Shown in pieces: positions 49,473-61,448 of a DNA stretch of 64,000 nt. Each line of letters begins with the position of its first letter. The stretch's first letter is position 1. The notes under the pieces were generated by a model that saw only the letters and a list, made by a program, of their open reading frames with translations, was not told the origin of the DNA and did no database searches. The DNA is from Brevundimonas sp. UBA4553 (GTDB lineage Bacteria > Pseudomonadota > Alphaproteobacteria > Caulobacterales > Caulobacteraceae): positions 335,515-399,514 of the forward strand of contig NZ_DGLD01000002.1 in assembly GCF_002387245.1 (NCBI RefSeq), in the 5' to 3' direction. A program made the position numbers and the translations under genes.

Positions 49473-50910
49473 GCGCTGGAGCGCGGTCGCCGAGCAGGGC
49501 CTGATACTGGAAGTCCGGGCCGCGACGGCGTTCGAACTCGACCTTGGCCGCCGCGATGGTGTCAGGGCTCTGGAACAGTTCGGCGGTGGTCAGGGCCAGG
49601 GTCTTGGCGGCCAGATGGGCGCCCTTCAGGCCGATGGTCGAACCGGCCGCCACGACGTTCTGCCAGCTGTGGCCGGCCGAGCCGGGGACGAAGGTGGCGG
49701 TGGACAGGCCGACCGTCGGCGTGACCCAGGACACATCGGAAACGTCGGTCGAGCCGCCGAAGTCGCCGCCGATCACGGCCGGTTCGATCTGACCGACGCT
49801 GGCCAGGTCGGGCTTGGTCGGCAGGGTCTTCTGGATCTCGGTCGCCAGGGCGACTTCCTCGGGCGTCCAGGTGATGCCGCCGACATGGCGCAGATTGCGG
49901 TCCATGACGTTCATCAGGGCCTCGTTCGGCAGCATGGAATAGACGCCGCCGATAGCCTCGAACTCGACGCGGGTGCCGGTGCCCAGCGCCGCGCCCTCAG
50001 CCGCCTTCTTCACCCGTTCCAGCACGTCGCGAACGATCTGCGGGTCGTTGTGGCGGACATAGTAGTAGCTCTCGGCGAAGGCCGGGACGACGTTGGGGGC
50101 CTTGGCCCCGTCGGTGATGGCGTAGTGGATGCGGGTGCGGTCAGGCACGTGTTCGCGCATCAGGTTGACCATGGCGTTCATGGCCTCGACCCCGTCCAGG
50201 GCCGAGCGACCCTTGTCGGGCGCCGCAGCGGCGTGGGACGAGACGCCGTAGAAGCGGAACTTGCCCGAGACATTGGACATGGTGTCGCCCTGGCGGGCGC
50301 TGTTGACGTTGCCGGGATGCCAGTGGACGGCCACGTCAACGTCGTCGAACAGGCCGTCGCGGACCATGTAGACCTTGCCCGAACCGCCTTCCTCGGCGGG
50401 GGTGCCATAGACCCGAAGTTCGCCCTTGATGTTGTTGGCGACCATCCAGTCCTTGACCGCGATGGCGGCATGGACGGAGGCCGCGCCGAACAGGTTGTGA
50501 CCGCAGCCGTGACCGGCGTGGCCCCCAGCGGATTCCTGCATCGGGTTCAGGGTCTGCGACAGGCCGGGCAGGGCGTCGTACTCGGCCAGCACGGCGATGA
50601 CCGGGCCGTCGCCGTTCTTGAAGCTGGCCAGGAAGGCGGTCGGCTCGTTGGCGATGCCGGGCGTGACCTGGAAGCCCGCCTCGGTCAGTTGCCCTTGCAG
50701 GAGTGCGGAGCTCTGAGTCTCCTGGTAGCCCAGCTCGGCGAACTTCCAGATTTCGAGCGCGGCGTGGTCCAGGGCAGGCTGGTTGCGCTCGACTGCACCG
50801 GTGATCTGGGCCCGGGCCTGGGGCGACAGTTCGGCCGCCTGCGCCGGAAGAACGGCGACGCTGGCCAGGGCGGCGGCCACGGCCAGCACGCGCATCGAGA
50901 CGGGTTTCAT
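49456..50910 (-). CDS. Exported M20-family amidohydrolase (AbgB-like)
   Basis: The 484-residue protein has a signal peptide (MKPVSMRVLAVAAALASVAVLPAQA) and the M20 amidohydrolase fold: AEYDALPG (about 114-121), HAGHGCGHNLFGAAS with the metal-binding Cys/His, GTPAEEGGSGK with the catalytic Glu, and a lid domain. It resembles p-aminobenzoyl-glutamate hydrolase subunit B, but periplasmic export suggests another N-acyl or peptide substrate. The ATG at 50910 has GGAG upstream. It lies 81 bp behind the TonB receptor on the same strand, so uptake and cleavage may be linked. Confidence 0.9.
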   Translation of the reverse strand: MKPVSMRVLAVAAALASVAVLPAQAAELSPQARAQITGAVERNQPALDHAALEIWKFAELGYQETQSSALLQGQLTEAGFQVTPGIANEPTAFLASFKNGDGPVIAVLAEYDALPGLSQTLNPMQESAGGHAGHGCGHNLFGAASVHAAIAVKDWMVANNIKGELRVYGTPAEEGGSGKVYMVRDGLFDDVDVAVHWHPGNVNSARQGDTMSNVSGKFRFYGVSSHAAAAPDKGRSALDGVEAMNAMVNLMREHVPDRTRIHYAITDGAKAPNVVPAFAESYYYVRHNDPQIVRDVLERVKKAAEGAALGTGTRVEFEAIGGVYSMLPNEALMNVMDRNLRHVGGITWTPEEVALATEIQKTLPTKPDLASVGQIEPAVIGGDFGGSTDVSDVSWVTPTVGLSTATFVPGSAGHSWQNVVAAGSTIGLKGAHLAAKTLALTTAELFQSPDTIAAAKVEFERRRGPDFQYQALLGDRAPALNYRD

Positions 50911-50943
50911 CAGGAACTCCACAAGGGCATCAGAATAGTCGGA

Positions 50944-50975
50944 AGGGCGAGAGGCGACGTCGCGCCTCCCGCCCT
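50944..50975 (-). terminator. Imperfect hairpin between the TonB receptor and M20 genes
   Basis: The stretch 50944-50958 pairs with 50959-50975 as an imperfect GC-rich palindrome (AGGGCG...CGCCCT) directly behind the receptor stop. There is no T-run; it may be a partial terminator or a processing site. Confidence 0.35.
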
Positions 50976-50991
50976 GGATCGGTTCGTCAGG

Positions 50992-53900
50992 TCAGAACGA
51001 CTTGCGGACGCTGGCGTACCAGTAGCGGCCGTAGGGCTGGTGAACGGTGCCGAGGTAGCCGTCCACGGCCAGAGGCGGCGCCTCGTCCGTCAGGTTGCGC
51101 ACGCCGATGCGGATGGCGGTTCCGCTCATGCGGCCGTCTTCCCACTCGTATTCGCCATACAGGTTTCCGGTGATCTGCGAGTCGACGGTCCAGACCTCGC
51201 CGGCGGCGTTGGTGAGCGTGTCCTGATCGACGCTGCCGATGTAGGTGGTGTAGGCGCCGACAGTGATGTTCTGATAGCGCCAGGTCGCCGTGCCGGACCA
51301 TTTCCACTCGGGACGCCCGCCCGAGCGGACCAGATCGCCCGCGCTGCCGCTGAAGGCGACGACCGGATCAATCTCGCCCCGGGCCTTGGCCTCCATGAGG
51401 GCCTGAACGCCCGGCGAGGGCTCCAGATAGTATTTCAGCAGGTGCGAGACGCTCAGATTGACGTTGAAGTCGCCCATCCGGGTGCCGCGCAGGCTCCACA
51501 TGACGCCGAGGTCGACACCCTCGACTTCCTGAGGCTGGAGGTTGTCGTACAGATCCTTGACGTAGAGGATTTCGCCAGCGGCCTGCAGGCCGGTGCCGGC
51601 GAAGATGGCTACGTCTTCCGGCGTCGGCGCGGCGCGGACCACGTTCGGATTGGAGCTGCCCTGCTTGCGCAGCAGGTAGTCCAGCGTCAGGGCGTTCTGA
51701 CCGCGGAAGACGCCGACCATGCCGGTCTGCTTCACGTTCCACCAGTCGATCGTGATGGTGAAGTCGCCCAGTTGGGCCGGGGTGAAGTCGGGCTGGATGA
51801 CCGTGCCGAACGACAGGGTTTCGGACTCTTCCGGCTGCAGGTCGGGGTTGCCAGCGCGTTGCTCGGCGACGTTGCGGCGGATGCGGGCGGTGTTGACCGA
51901 GGCGGCGTCCGAGAAGCCGGGGCGGATCGTCGGGCTGACGCAGCTGCCCAGGCCGGCGATCGCGGTGCGCCGGGTCAGCGCCTCGCAATAGGTCCAGTCG
52001 GTGCTGCTGTTCGAGCGGGTGACGATGCTGGCGTTGATCTGCTCCAGGTTGGGGGCGCGGAAGCCCTGGGCCCAGGAACCGCGCAGCCGCAGGCCTTCGG
52101 CCAGGTCCCAGGCCACGGCGACCTTGGGCTTGGCGATGTCGCCGAAGTCCGAATAGTGCTCGTAACGACCGGCGATCTGGGCTTCCAGATTTCGTACGAA
52201 CGGGATGTTCATCTCGGGCGAGATGATGGGCACGGCCAGTTCAGCGTAGGCCGAGTAGACCGTGCGGTCGCCCTCGGTGTCCGGGTTCATCGACGAGTTG
52301 ATCAGGTCGCCATAGACCGCGCCCGAGGCGTCGGTGAAGGTGATGGTTCCGTCGATCCGGGCGTCGCGGTCGTCCAGCTGGGTCTCGCGACGAGCTTCGA
52401 CGCCGGCCGCCATGCCCAGGTCGCCGGCGGGCAGGGTGAAGAGATCGGGGCGCGACACCTTGAAGTCCCACAGCGCCAGGCTGGTTTCCGTGTAGCGCCG
52501 CAATTTCTGGCGGATGGCGTCGAGCGCGGCCTGGCTGCTAGGCGTGCCGTCGCCGAAGCTGGGATTGTTCAGATCGCCGCCGTTGAAGGGGTTGTAGGCG
52601 TCGGGCGTCGACAGGGCGAGCTGCTTCTGCAGAGCCGTGGTCGAGACGTTGTCGCTGATGTCCTCGGCGCTGGCCTCGGAATAAAGGAGGGCGCTTTCCC
52701 AGTCCCAGCCGGCGAACTCTCCGCGCAGGCCGCCCAGGACGCGGTACTGCTTGTTGGTGACGTTGACCTCGATCGGGCCGAGGTCGTCGAAGCGATAGCC
52801 GCTGAGCAGCAGGTCGACGCCGCCGGCGGGGGCGGTGATGCCTGGCAGTCGATTGGGATTGGCCGCGCCCCCCGGCAGGGTTGTGGCCCCGAACGGGTTG
52901 TAGAAATTGGTCTTGGGAATGGTCAGGACGATCGACGACAGGGTGCTGATCGGCGCCTGATAGGCAGTCGTTTCCGCCTGATAATAGCCCAGCTCGCCGA
53001 AGGCCTCGACGCTGTCGTTCAGCCGATACTTGCCGTTCAGGAAGACGTTGAGCCGTTCGACCTTGGGCATGACGCTGACGCCCTGGGCGGCCGAGTCCGA
53101 ATAGAGGCGCGAATCGATTGCGGTGCCGGACTTGAGGCACAGACCGGAGCCCAGCGCGGCGCTGCAGCCGGCGAAGCTCGACGGTTGCGTGCTGAAGGCT
53201 GTCAGGTTGGACGTGGCGCCGGGCAGGCGCACCGTGCCGCCGGTGGGGCGGAACAGGCCCCAGGCCGTCAGGGACGAGCGGCTGTTAAGCGTGGTGGCGG
53301 TTTCATAGCCGGTGCCGGCGAACAACGGGCGCTTGTCCAGCGACGCCGTGTAGTCCTGATCCGTCGTCGACAGTTCGGTGCGATGGTCATAGTTCAGGAA
53401 GGCCGAGAGATTGCCTCGTCCGTCGTTGAAGTCGCGACCGCCATAGGCGCTGAAGTTGGTTTCACGCATGCCGGTGCCTTCGGCCCCGCCGTACTGGGCC
53501 GAGACGGTCAGGCCGTTCAGGTCGTCGCGCAGTACGGTGTTGATCACGCCAGCCACCGCATCGGCGCCGTAGATGGCCGCAGCGCCGTCGCGCAGCACCT
53601 CCAGGCGCCGCAGACCGGTCACCGGAATGGCGTTGGTGTTGTAGGTCAGAACCGGGACCAGGTGTTCGTTGGCCTGGCTGGTCGGGTGCCCGACGACGCG
53701 ACGGCCGTTCAGCAGCACCAGGGTGTTGCCGATGCCGAGGCTGCGCAGGTTGACCGAGCTGGTGTCGCCGCGCGCCGAGTTCGAGCTGGCCGGCAGGTAG
53801 GCCGAGTTGAACGTCACGTCGCCCATCTGGGGAATGGACCGCATCAGGTCGTCGCCCGACGTCGCGGCGACCGCCAGGATCTGCTCTTCGTTGACCACGG

Positions 53901-54084
53901 ACACGGGCAGGGCCGCCGTCACCTTGGCCCCGCGGATCTGCGAGCCGACGACGACGATCTCGTCGACCTGTGTGGCCTGCGGCTCCTGAGCGTCCTGGGC
54001 GACGGCGCCCGTGGCGGCGCCGAACAACGCCGTGGTGGCCAACATGGCCGTCTTCAGGCTTCGACGAGCGAAGGCTTCACGCAT
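50992..54084 (-). CDS. TonB-dependent outer-membrane receptor
   Basis: The 1030-residue protein has a signal peptide (KTAMLATTALFGAATGAVAQ), TonB box-like DEIVVVG, a plug domain (about 45-165; RLEVLRDGAAAIYGADAVAGVINTVLRDD), and a long barrel ending in YWYASVRKSF with the terminal Phe. It would import a large or scarce ligand with TonB energy; the setting among peptidases suggests peptides or derivatives. I chose the ATG at 54084, behind GGGGA; alternatives are 54111 and 54123. It is divergent from gamma-glutamyltransferase. Confidence 0.91.
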   Translation of the reverse strand: MREAFARRSLKTAMLATTALFGAATGAVAQDAQEPQATQVDEIVVVGSQIRGAKVTAALPVSVVNEEQILAVAATSGDDLMRSIPQMGDVTFNSAYLPASSNSARGDTSSVNLRSLGIGNTLVLLNGRRVVGHPTSQANEHLVPVLTYNTNAIPVTGLRRLEVLRDGAAAIYGADAVAGVINTVLRDDLNGLTVSAQYGGAEGTGMRETNFSAYGGRDFNDGRGNLSAFLNYDHRTELSTTDQDYTASLDKRPLFAGTGYETATTLNSRSSLTAWGLFRPTGGTVRLPGATSNLTAFSTQPSSFAGCSAALGSGLCLKSGTAIDSRLYSDSAAQGVSVMPKVERLNVFLNGKYRLNDSVEAFGELGYYQAETTAYQAPISTLSSIVLTIPKTNFYNPFGATTLPGGAANPNRLPGITAPAGGVDLLLSGYRFDDLGPIEVNVTNKQYRVLGGLRGEFAGWDWESALLYSEASAEDISDNVSTTALQKQLALSTPDAYNPFNGGDLNNPSFGDGTPSSQAALDAIRQKLRRYTETSLALWDFKVSRPDLFTLPAGDLGMAAGVEARRETQLDDRDARIDGTITFTDASGAVYGDLINSSMNPDTEGDRTVYSAYAELAVPIISPEMNIPFVRNLEAQIAGRYEHYSDFGDIAKPKVAVAWDLAEGLRLRGSWAQGFRAPNLEQINASIVTRSNSSTDWTYCEALTRRTAIAGLGSCVSPTIRPGFSDAASVNTARIRRNVAEQRAGNPDLQPEESETLSFGTVIQPDFTPAQLGDFTITIDWWNVKQTGMVGVFRGQNALTLDYLLRKQGSSNPNVVRAAPTPEDVAIFAGTGLQAAGEILYVKDLYDNLQPQEVEGVDLGVMWSLRGTRMGDFNVNLSVSHLLKYYLEPSPGVQALMEAKARGEIDPVVAFSGSAGDLVRSGGRPEWKWSGTATWRYQNITVGAYTTYIGSVDQDTLTNAAGEVWTVDSQITGNLYGEYEWEDGRMSGTAIRIGVRNLTDEAPPLAVDGYLGTVHQPYGRYWYASVRKSF

Positions 54085-54270
54085 GGTCTGGTAGTCCCCG
54101 TTGGTGGTCATCGAACCCGGCATCCCCGATGTTCGCTTGGCGGCGGTTTTTCAGGCGCGAGGCGTCCGTCCCGGAATGCGCGATTGAAGTGAACTGCGTC
54201 TGACCCGGAGCTTTCCCCTCAGTCAGGACTAGAAACGGACACAATCCCGCCGTCAACCGTTTCAGGTTAA

Positions 54271-54290
54271 ATATTGCTGTTATTCAATAT
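54271..54290. promoter_or_regulatory. AT-rich dyad in the TonB receptor / GGT intergenic region
   Basis: ATATTG (54271-54276) and CAATAT (54285-54290) flank an 8-base spacer. The 351-bp gap between the two divergent genes (54085-54435) is clearly AT-richer than the surrounding DNA and otherwise shows nothing I can name. A regulator of the divergent pair could bind here. Confidence 0.4.
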
Positions 54291-54435
54291 AATGGGCAAG
54301 GTAATCACTTTTAATCACCCTTGAGTTCGTCATTTGAGCAATGCTATCGCTCGATCAGATGCGTCGGCATGTGATGTGAGTTTAAGCTTTCGTCCCGTCG
54401 TCGGATGAAATCATGCGAATTGTGACGGGGTGGCT

Positions 54436-56175
54436 ATGCGTTCTCATCTGACAGTTCTGGCGGTCGCGGCGGCGGCCTTGATTGCGGCGGCGCCCGCCCT
54501 GGCGCAGCAGGCCCCGGTCCAGACCCGGCCAGCGGTCGGCAGCGGCGGCGACATCGTCAACTACGGCCAGATCCACAGCCCGACGATCGGGCGGGGCGGC
54601 ATGGTGGTGAGCCAGAGCGCGCTGGCGACCCAGGTCGGGGTGGATATCCTGAAGCAGGGTGGCAACGCCGTGGACGCGGCCGTGGCCGTGGCCTTCGCCG
54701 AGGCGGTGACCCTGCCGCGCGCGGGCAATATCGGCGGCGGCGGCTATATGATCGTGCACATGGCGGCGACGGCGGACCGCCCGGCCCAGGACATCGCCAT
54801 CAACTATTACGGCACGGCGCCGCGCGCCACGACGCCGGACTTCCTGCTGGACGACAGCGGCAAGTTCGACCGCCGCGCCCCCTCCAGCTTCCGAAACGTC
54901 TCGGTGCCCGGCACGGTCGCGGGCATGTGGGAGGCGCACAAGCGGTTCGGCGCCCTGACCTGGGCCCAGGTAGTGGCGCCTTCGGTCAAGCTGGCCGAGG
55001 ACGGCGTGATCCTGTCGGACGGCGAAGCGGACGCCACCGCCGGCCGCGCCACGGTTCTGGCCACCGACCCCGGCGCGCGCGAAGCCTATCTGAAGGCCGA
55101 CGGCACGCCCTATCGCGCGGGCGAACTGTTCAAGCAGCCGCAACTGGCGTGGAGCCTGCGTCAGGTGCAGCAGGGCGGAGCAGACGCCTTCTATCGCGGC
55201 GAGTTGGCCAAGAAGATCGTCGAGGGCGTGCAGGCGCGCGGCGGCATCATGGATGCGCAGGACATGGCCGATTACCGCGCCGACGTGACCGCGCCGATCT
55301 GGTCCACCTATCGCGATCACCGCATCGCCTACATGCCGCCGACCGCTTCGGGCGTCAGCGTGGCCGAGGGGCTGAACCTGCTGGAGCACTTCCCCATGCG
55401 CGAACTGCGCTGGGGCAGCGTCGACAGCCTGCATCTGATTTCCGAGGCGATGAAGATCGTCTCGTCGGACCGCCGCCTGATCGGAGGCGCGCCGCAGTGG
55501 ACGACGCCCGCGCAAGGTCTCGCCAGCAAGGAATTCGCCGCCGAACGGGTCAAACTGATCCAGATGGATCGTTCGCTGGCCGCCGCCGACATCCCGGAGG
55601 GCAACCCCTATCCGTATGAGAGCCAGGACACGACCCACTATTCGGTGGCCGATGCTCACGGCAATGCGGTGTCGAACACCTACACCCTGTCCAACTCCTA
55701 TGGCGCGCATGTCGCCCCGGTCGGGACCGGCATCCTGCTGAACAACTCGCTCGACAACTTCTCGTGGGGGACGCGGGGCGAGCCAAACTCGCCAGCGCCG
55801 GGCAAGCGTCTGGGCTCGACCATCACGCCGATGATCGTGTTCGATGACGACAAGCCCTGGCTGGTCACCGGCACGCCGGGCGGCGGCTACATCATCGCCA
55901 CCATGGTGCAGCTGATTTCCAACGTCATCGACCATCAGTTGAACATCGCCGAGGCGGCCATGCGCCCGCGCCTGAACCAGGGCGGCGGCGACAGTCCGCT
56001 GGAACTGGAGGGCGGCTTCTCGCCCGACGTCGAACGCCTGCTGGAGGCGCGCGGCCACACCGTTCGTCCATCCATGACAATGGGCAGCACCCAGTCCATC
56101 ATGATCGAGGGCGATCGATTCCTGGGCGCGGCGGACACGCGTCGGCCCGACGCCCTGGCGCTGGGCGTCCAGTAA
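54436..56175 (+). CDS. ggt: Gamma-glutamyltransferase
   Basis: GGT cleaves gamma-glutamyl bonds such as in glutathione, after cutting itself into two chains. The 579-residue precursor has a signal peptide (about 1-24), GGNAVDAAVAVAFAEAV (about 76-92), GGGGYMIVH and the self-cleavage site QDTTHYSVAD with nucleophile Thr399, followed by the oxyanion region GTGILLNNSLDNFS. The ATG at 54436 follows GGGGTGG; a GTG at 54430 is possible. A metalloprotease gene follows 34 bp downstream, likely in the same operon. Confidence 0.94.
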   Translation: MRSHLTVLAVAAAALIAAAPALAQQAPVQTRPAVGSGGDIVNYGQIHSPTIGRGGMVVSQSALATQVGVDILKQGGNAVDAAVAVAFAEAVTLPRAGNIGGGGYMIVHMAATADRPAQDIAINYYGTAPRATTPDFLLDDSGKFDRRAPSSFRNVSVPGTVAGMWEAHKRFGALTWAQVVAPSVKLAEDGVILSDGEADATAGRATVLATDPGAREAYLKADGTPYRAGELFKQPQLAWSLRQVQQGGADAFYRGELAKKIVEGVQARGGIMDAQDMADYRADVTAPIWSTYRDHRIAYMPPTASGVSVAEGLNLLEHFPMRELRWGSVDSLHLISEAMKIVSSDRRLIGGAPQWTTPAQGLASKEFAAERVKLIQMDRSLAAADIPEGNPYPYESQDTTHYSVADAHGNAVSNTYTLSNSYGAHVAPVGTGILLNNSLDNFSWGTRGEPNSPAPGKRLGSTITPMIVFDDDKPWLVTGTPGGGYIIATMVQLISNVIDHQLNIAEAAMRPRLNQGGGDSPLELEGGFSPDVERLLEARGHTVRPSMTMGSTQSIMIEGDRFLGAADTRRPDALALGVQ

Positions 56176-56209
56176 GCCGTTCAGTTTCAGTCAACCGCGG
56201 GGGCGGCCT

Positions 56210-58675
56210 ATGGTGCGCGAAATTCTGCTGGCGAGCGTCGCCAGCCTGGTTCTGGTCGCGGGCGCCGGGCCCGTCATGGCTCAGACGGCTAGCGGGCGTC
56301 CCGCTGCGAGCGCCGCCTTCCAGGAGGGGCCGTTCGGCGTCCGTGTGGATCGCGAGAAGGGCAAGGTTCTGGTGCGACTGCCGGCGCCGGACGAAGGCGG
56401 GGTTTTGGGCCGCTACCTCTATCAGCCCGGCCTGTCTGCGGGTCTGGGCATGGACGGGGTCGGGCTGGACCGTTCGGGTCTGGGCCAGACCCAGATCATC
56501 GCCTTCCAGAAGGTCGGCAACCGCGTTCTGGCGCGGTTCGAGAACAACCGCTTTCGCGCCGTCGGCGCCGGGGCGGACCAGCAGAACGCCGTGACGGCCT
56601 CGTTCGCCCCGTCGGTGATCTGGGCGACCGATGTCGCCGAGACCCACGCCGACGGCTCGGTCACGGTGGACCTGTCCAGCTTTCTCGAACGCGATGCGGT
56701 CAACGCCGCCGCACGGTTGAAGCGCGGGCGGCAGGGCACGTTCAAGGCGGCGCCGACGCTGGGCTATCTCGATCTCGATCAGACCCTGGTCTTCCCCGAC
56801 AACGTCGAGTTCCAGAGCGTCCAGACTTTCACCAGCGACGAACCGGGCATGGAGTTGTCGCGGGTGGCGCCGGATCCCCGCTCGGTGACCATCGCCGTGC
56901 GCCATTCCTTCATACGGTTGCCCGACGACGGGTTCGTCAGCGTGCCGCACGATCCGCGCTCCGGCACCTCGGCCCAGATTCTGGTGACGGATTTCGCCGC
57001 CGATCTGGATCAGCCGGTGGTCAGCCGTCTGGCGCGCCGCTTCCGTCTGGAGAAGACCGATCCGACCGCCGCGCGCTCGACGGTGAAGAAGCCCATTGTC
57101 TTCTATGTGGACCGCGCCGCGCCCCAAGCCATCCGTGAGGCCTTGATCGACGGCGGCAATTGGTGGGCGCAAGCCTTTGATCGCGCAGGCTACGTGGACG
57201 CCTTTCGCGTGGAGCTGCTGCCCAAGGGCGCGCACCCGATGGACGCGCGCTACAACATCGTTTCCTGGGTCCACCGCGAGACGCGCGGCTGGTCCACGGG
57301 CACCAGCGTCAATGATCCGCGCACCGGAGAGATCGTGCGAGGGGTGGTGCAACTGGGCTCGCTGCGGGACCGTCAGGACAAGATGATCTTCGAGGGCCTG
57401 GTCGGCGCCGACCGCAGCGGCACGGGGGGCGAGGACGACCCCGACCGTCTGGCCTATCAGCGCCTGCGCCACCTGTCGGCGCACGAGATCGGTCACGCCC
57501 TGGGCATCGCTCACAACTTCGCCGCTTCGACCTATGAGGATCGCGCCTCGGTCATGGATTATCCGGCCCCCTGGGTGATCGCTGACGGCGATCGTCTGGA
57601 CTTCAGTCGCGCCTATACGACCGGGGTCGGGGCCTGGGACCGATACGTGGTGGACTGGCTGTATGGGGACGCGCCGGGGCAGGATCCGGTCGCACGCCGC
57701 GCCGCCCTGGCGGCCGACTCTCAGGCCAAGGGGTATCGCTTCGTTTCGGACAGCGACACGCGGGCGCTGGGCGGGGCCCAGCCCTACAGCGCCATGTGGG
57801 ACAACGGGACGGATCCGGTGGCCGAGTTCGCCAACGTCATGGCGGTGCGCAAGATCGCGCTGGACCGTTTCGGCCTCGACAACATCCCCGACGGCGCGGC
57901 GGCGGCGGACCTGCAAAGGGTGATCGTGCCCATCTACCTTTATCACCGCTATCAGACGACGGCGGTGGCGCGCCTGATCGCGGGGGTGGACTACCGCTAT
58001 GCGGTCAAGGGCGATGGGAACGAGACCGCGGAGGTCGTGCCCGCCGAACGCCAGCGCGCGGCGCTGGGCGCCCTGATGCAGGCCCTGTCGCCCGAGGCGC
58101 TGGATCTGCGCGATCTCTTGATCGACCTGCTGTCGTCGGGTCAGTCAGGCAATAGTGATCGCCAGACCGACATCGAACTGTTTGCGGGCAAGACCGACGC
58201 CGTGTTCGACCCGTCCTCGGCGGCGGCGACGGCCTCGGAGGTGGTGTTCGAATCCCTGCTGGCGCCCGAACGTCTGAACCGCCTGGTCGAGCAGCAGCGT
58301 CGCGATGAGGGGCAACTGGGCCTGCCCGAGACGCTGGATCGCGTGGCGGCGACGGTTGGCGGCGGCGTTGCGCTCAGTCCGCGCCAGATGGAGCTGCGTC
58401 GTGCGGTGCGCGCGCGTTACGTCGCCGGTCTGGCGACCCTGATCCAGGGCAAGGACCTGTCGTCGACGGCCCAAGGCGTGGTGCGAGACCATGCGCGGCG
58501 CTTTGGCGAGCAGTTGAAACGCTGCCGTGGCGACCGGCTGGAGACGGCCCAGTGCGCCTATCTGGGCGGGCTGCTGACCGGGCCGGTCGAGGATCTGAAA
58601 GCCCTGACCGAAGGGGAGCGGGCGGTTCAGCCCATTCCCCCCGGCGCCCCGATCGGCAGCGACGACTGGCTGTAG
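56210..58675 (+). CDS. Exported zinc-dependent metalloprotease (DUF5117 type)
   Basis: The 821-residue protein has a signal peptide (about 1-25) and the extended zinc site HEIGHALGIAHNF (His425, Glu426, His429, His435), a metzincin-like HExxHxxGxxH. N-terminal sequence (FGVRVDREKGKVLVRLPAP, then SFIRLPDDGFV) fits the DUF5117/DUF4953 group found in Bacteroidetes and Caulobacterales, whose substrates are unknown. It is probably periplasmic or secreted, and it is co-directional with ggt. Confidence 0.88.
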   Translation: MVREILLASVASLVLVAGAGPVMAQTASGRPAASAAFQEGPFGVRVDREKGKVLVRLPAPDEGGVLGRYLYQPGLSAGLGMDGVGLDRSGLGQTQIIAFQKVGNRVLARFENNRFRAVGAGADQQNAVTASFAPSVIWATDVAETHADGSVTVDLSSFLERDAVNAAARLKRGRQGTFKAAPTLGYLDLDQTLVFPDNVEFQSVQTFTSDEPGMELSRVAPDPRSVTIAVRHSFIRLPDDGFVSVPHDPRSGTSAQILVTDFAADLDQPVVSRLARRFRLEKTDPTAARSTVKKPIVFYVDRAAPQAIREALIDGGNWWAQAFDRAGYVDAFRVELLPKGAHPMDARYNIVSWVHRETRGWSTGTSVNDPRTGEIVRGVVQLGSLRDRQDKMIFEGLVGADRSGTGGEDDPDRLAYQRLRHLSAHEIGHALGIAHNFAASTYEDRASVMDYPAPWVIADGDRLDFSRAYTTGVGAWDRYVVDWLYGDAPGQDPVARRAALAADSQAKGYRFVSDSDTRALGGAQPYSAMWDNGTDPVAEFANVMAVRKIALDRFGLDNIPDGAAAADLQRVIVPIYLYHRYQTTAVARLIAGVDYRYAVKGDGNETAEVVPAERQRAALGALMQALSPEALDLRDLLIDLLSSGQSGNSDRQTDIELFAGKTDAVFDPSSAAATASEVVFESLLAPERLNRLVEQQRRDEGQLGLPETLDRVAATVGGGVALSPRQMELRRAVRARYVAGLATLIQGKDLSSTAQGVVRDHARRFGEQLKRCRGDRLETAQCAYLGGLLTGPVEDLKALTEGERAVQPIPPGAPIGSDDWL

Positions 58676-58699
58676 ATCCCCCAGCCGCCGGGCGAGGGC

Positions 58700-59829
58700 T
58701 TACAGCTCCCGCCAGGTCTGGCCGGTCTGACCTTCGTAGTTGGCGGCGTGATAGACGCCGCGGGCGATGGCGCGGGCCAGCACGTCCGCGGCGACATTGC
58801 CGAGCTGCGCCACCGCGACCTGACGCATGGCCGGGTTGTCGATGACCTTCTTGCCGGTCGACAGGCAGAACAGGGTGTCGCCGTCGAAGGGGGCGTGGCT
58901 GGGGCGGATGGCGCGGGCCATGCCGTCCTGGGCCATGATCGCCAGACGCTGACACTCCACGCGGGTCAGGGCCACGTCGGTGGCGATGCAGGCGATGGTG
59001 GTGTTTTCGCGCGGACGGGCGCGGCCTTTCGACAGGCCCCAGTCCTCGGCCGAGGCGGCGAGGCCGGCCGAGCCCATGCCGCCGAACTCGTCGCCGATCT
59101 CGAACGGCGCGGCCCAGAAGGTCTTGCCGCCCGGCGCCACCACGGCGCCGACGCTGTTGACCGCCACGATGGCGCCGACGGTCCAGCCGTTGGCCATCAG
59201 GGCGGAGGCCGAACCGATGCCGCCCTTCAGCGCGCCCGCCTCGGCGCCATAGCCGGCGCCGGCGGTGCCGAGGTCGAAGCGGTCGCCCGCCGCCTCCAGC
59301 GCCTCGACGGCGAGGCGGCGATAGGGGGGATCCATTTCCCAGTTCTTGTTCCCGCCATTGGCCAGGTCATAGAGGCAGGCGGTCGGGACGATGGGCGAGG
59401 GCGGCACACCGGGCGCGCCGCCCATGCCGTAGCCGCGTCCGCGCATACCCATCCAGGCGGCGATGCCGTCGCCGGAGGCCAGACCGTAAACCGACCCGCC
59501 CGACAGGACGATGGCGTCCACCTCCTGCACCAGGTTTTCGGGCTTCAGCACGTCGGTCTCGCGCCCGGCGGGACCGCCGCCGCGCACGTCCACGGCGGCG
59601 ACGGCGGGCTTTTCGGCCAGGATGACGGTGACGCCGGTACGGACGCCCGCGTCATGGGCCTGACCGATCTGAATGCCCTCGACATCCGTGATCAGGTTCA
59701 GCGGGCCGGTGCGGCCCGAAGCCTGGCTTTGGGCGCGGGCGGCGGACTGCGCTGCCGGTCTGGCGCTGGCGACGCCGGCGGCGGAGGCGGCGGCGCCGAT
59801 CAGGGCCGAGCCGAGGACGGTTCTACGGT

Positions 59830-59833
<4 letters not shown>
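58700..59833 (-). CDS. P1-family (DmpA/NylC-like) Ntn-type aminopeptidase
   Basis: The 377-residue protein has an N-terminal signal with Arg-Arg (MNRRTVLGSALIGAAASAAG; possible Tat export) and the P1 peptidase fold: SGGSVYGLASGDGIAAWM, TVGAIVAVNSVGAV and ENTTIACIATDVALT. By comparison with DmpA and NylC, it should cut itself between Asn277 and Thr278 to make the nucleophile; that alignment is from memory. Such enzymes cleave D-amino-acid or beta-peptides, or L-aminopeptides. Its ATG overlaps the stop of the ABC ATPase gene, so it is the last gene of the importer operon. Confidence 0.88.
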
Positions 59834-61446
<1,613 letters not shown>

Positions 61447-61448
61447 GC

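Noticed and set aside
49615..54192. A 1525-codon open frame on the plus strand opposite the M20 and TonB receptor genes
   Set aside because: It is antisense to two well-supported genes and rich in Gly, Arg, Val, Asp without domains. Long antisense frames are common where GC at third codon positions is very high.
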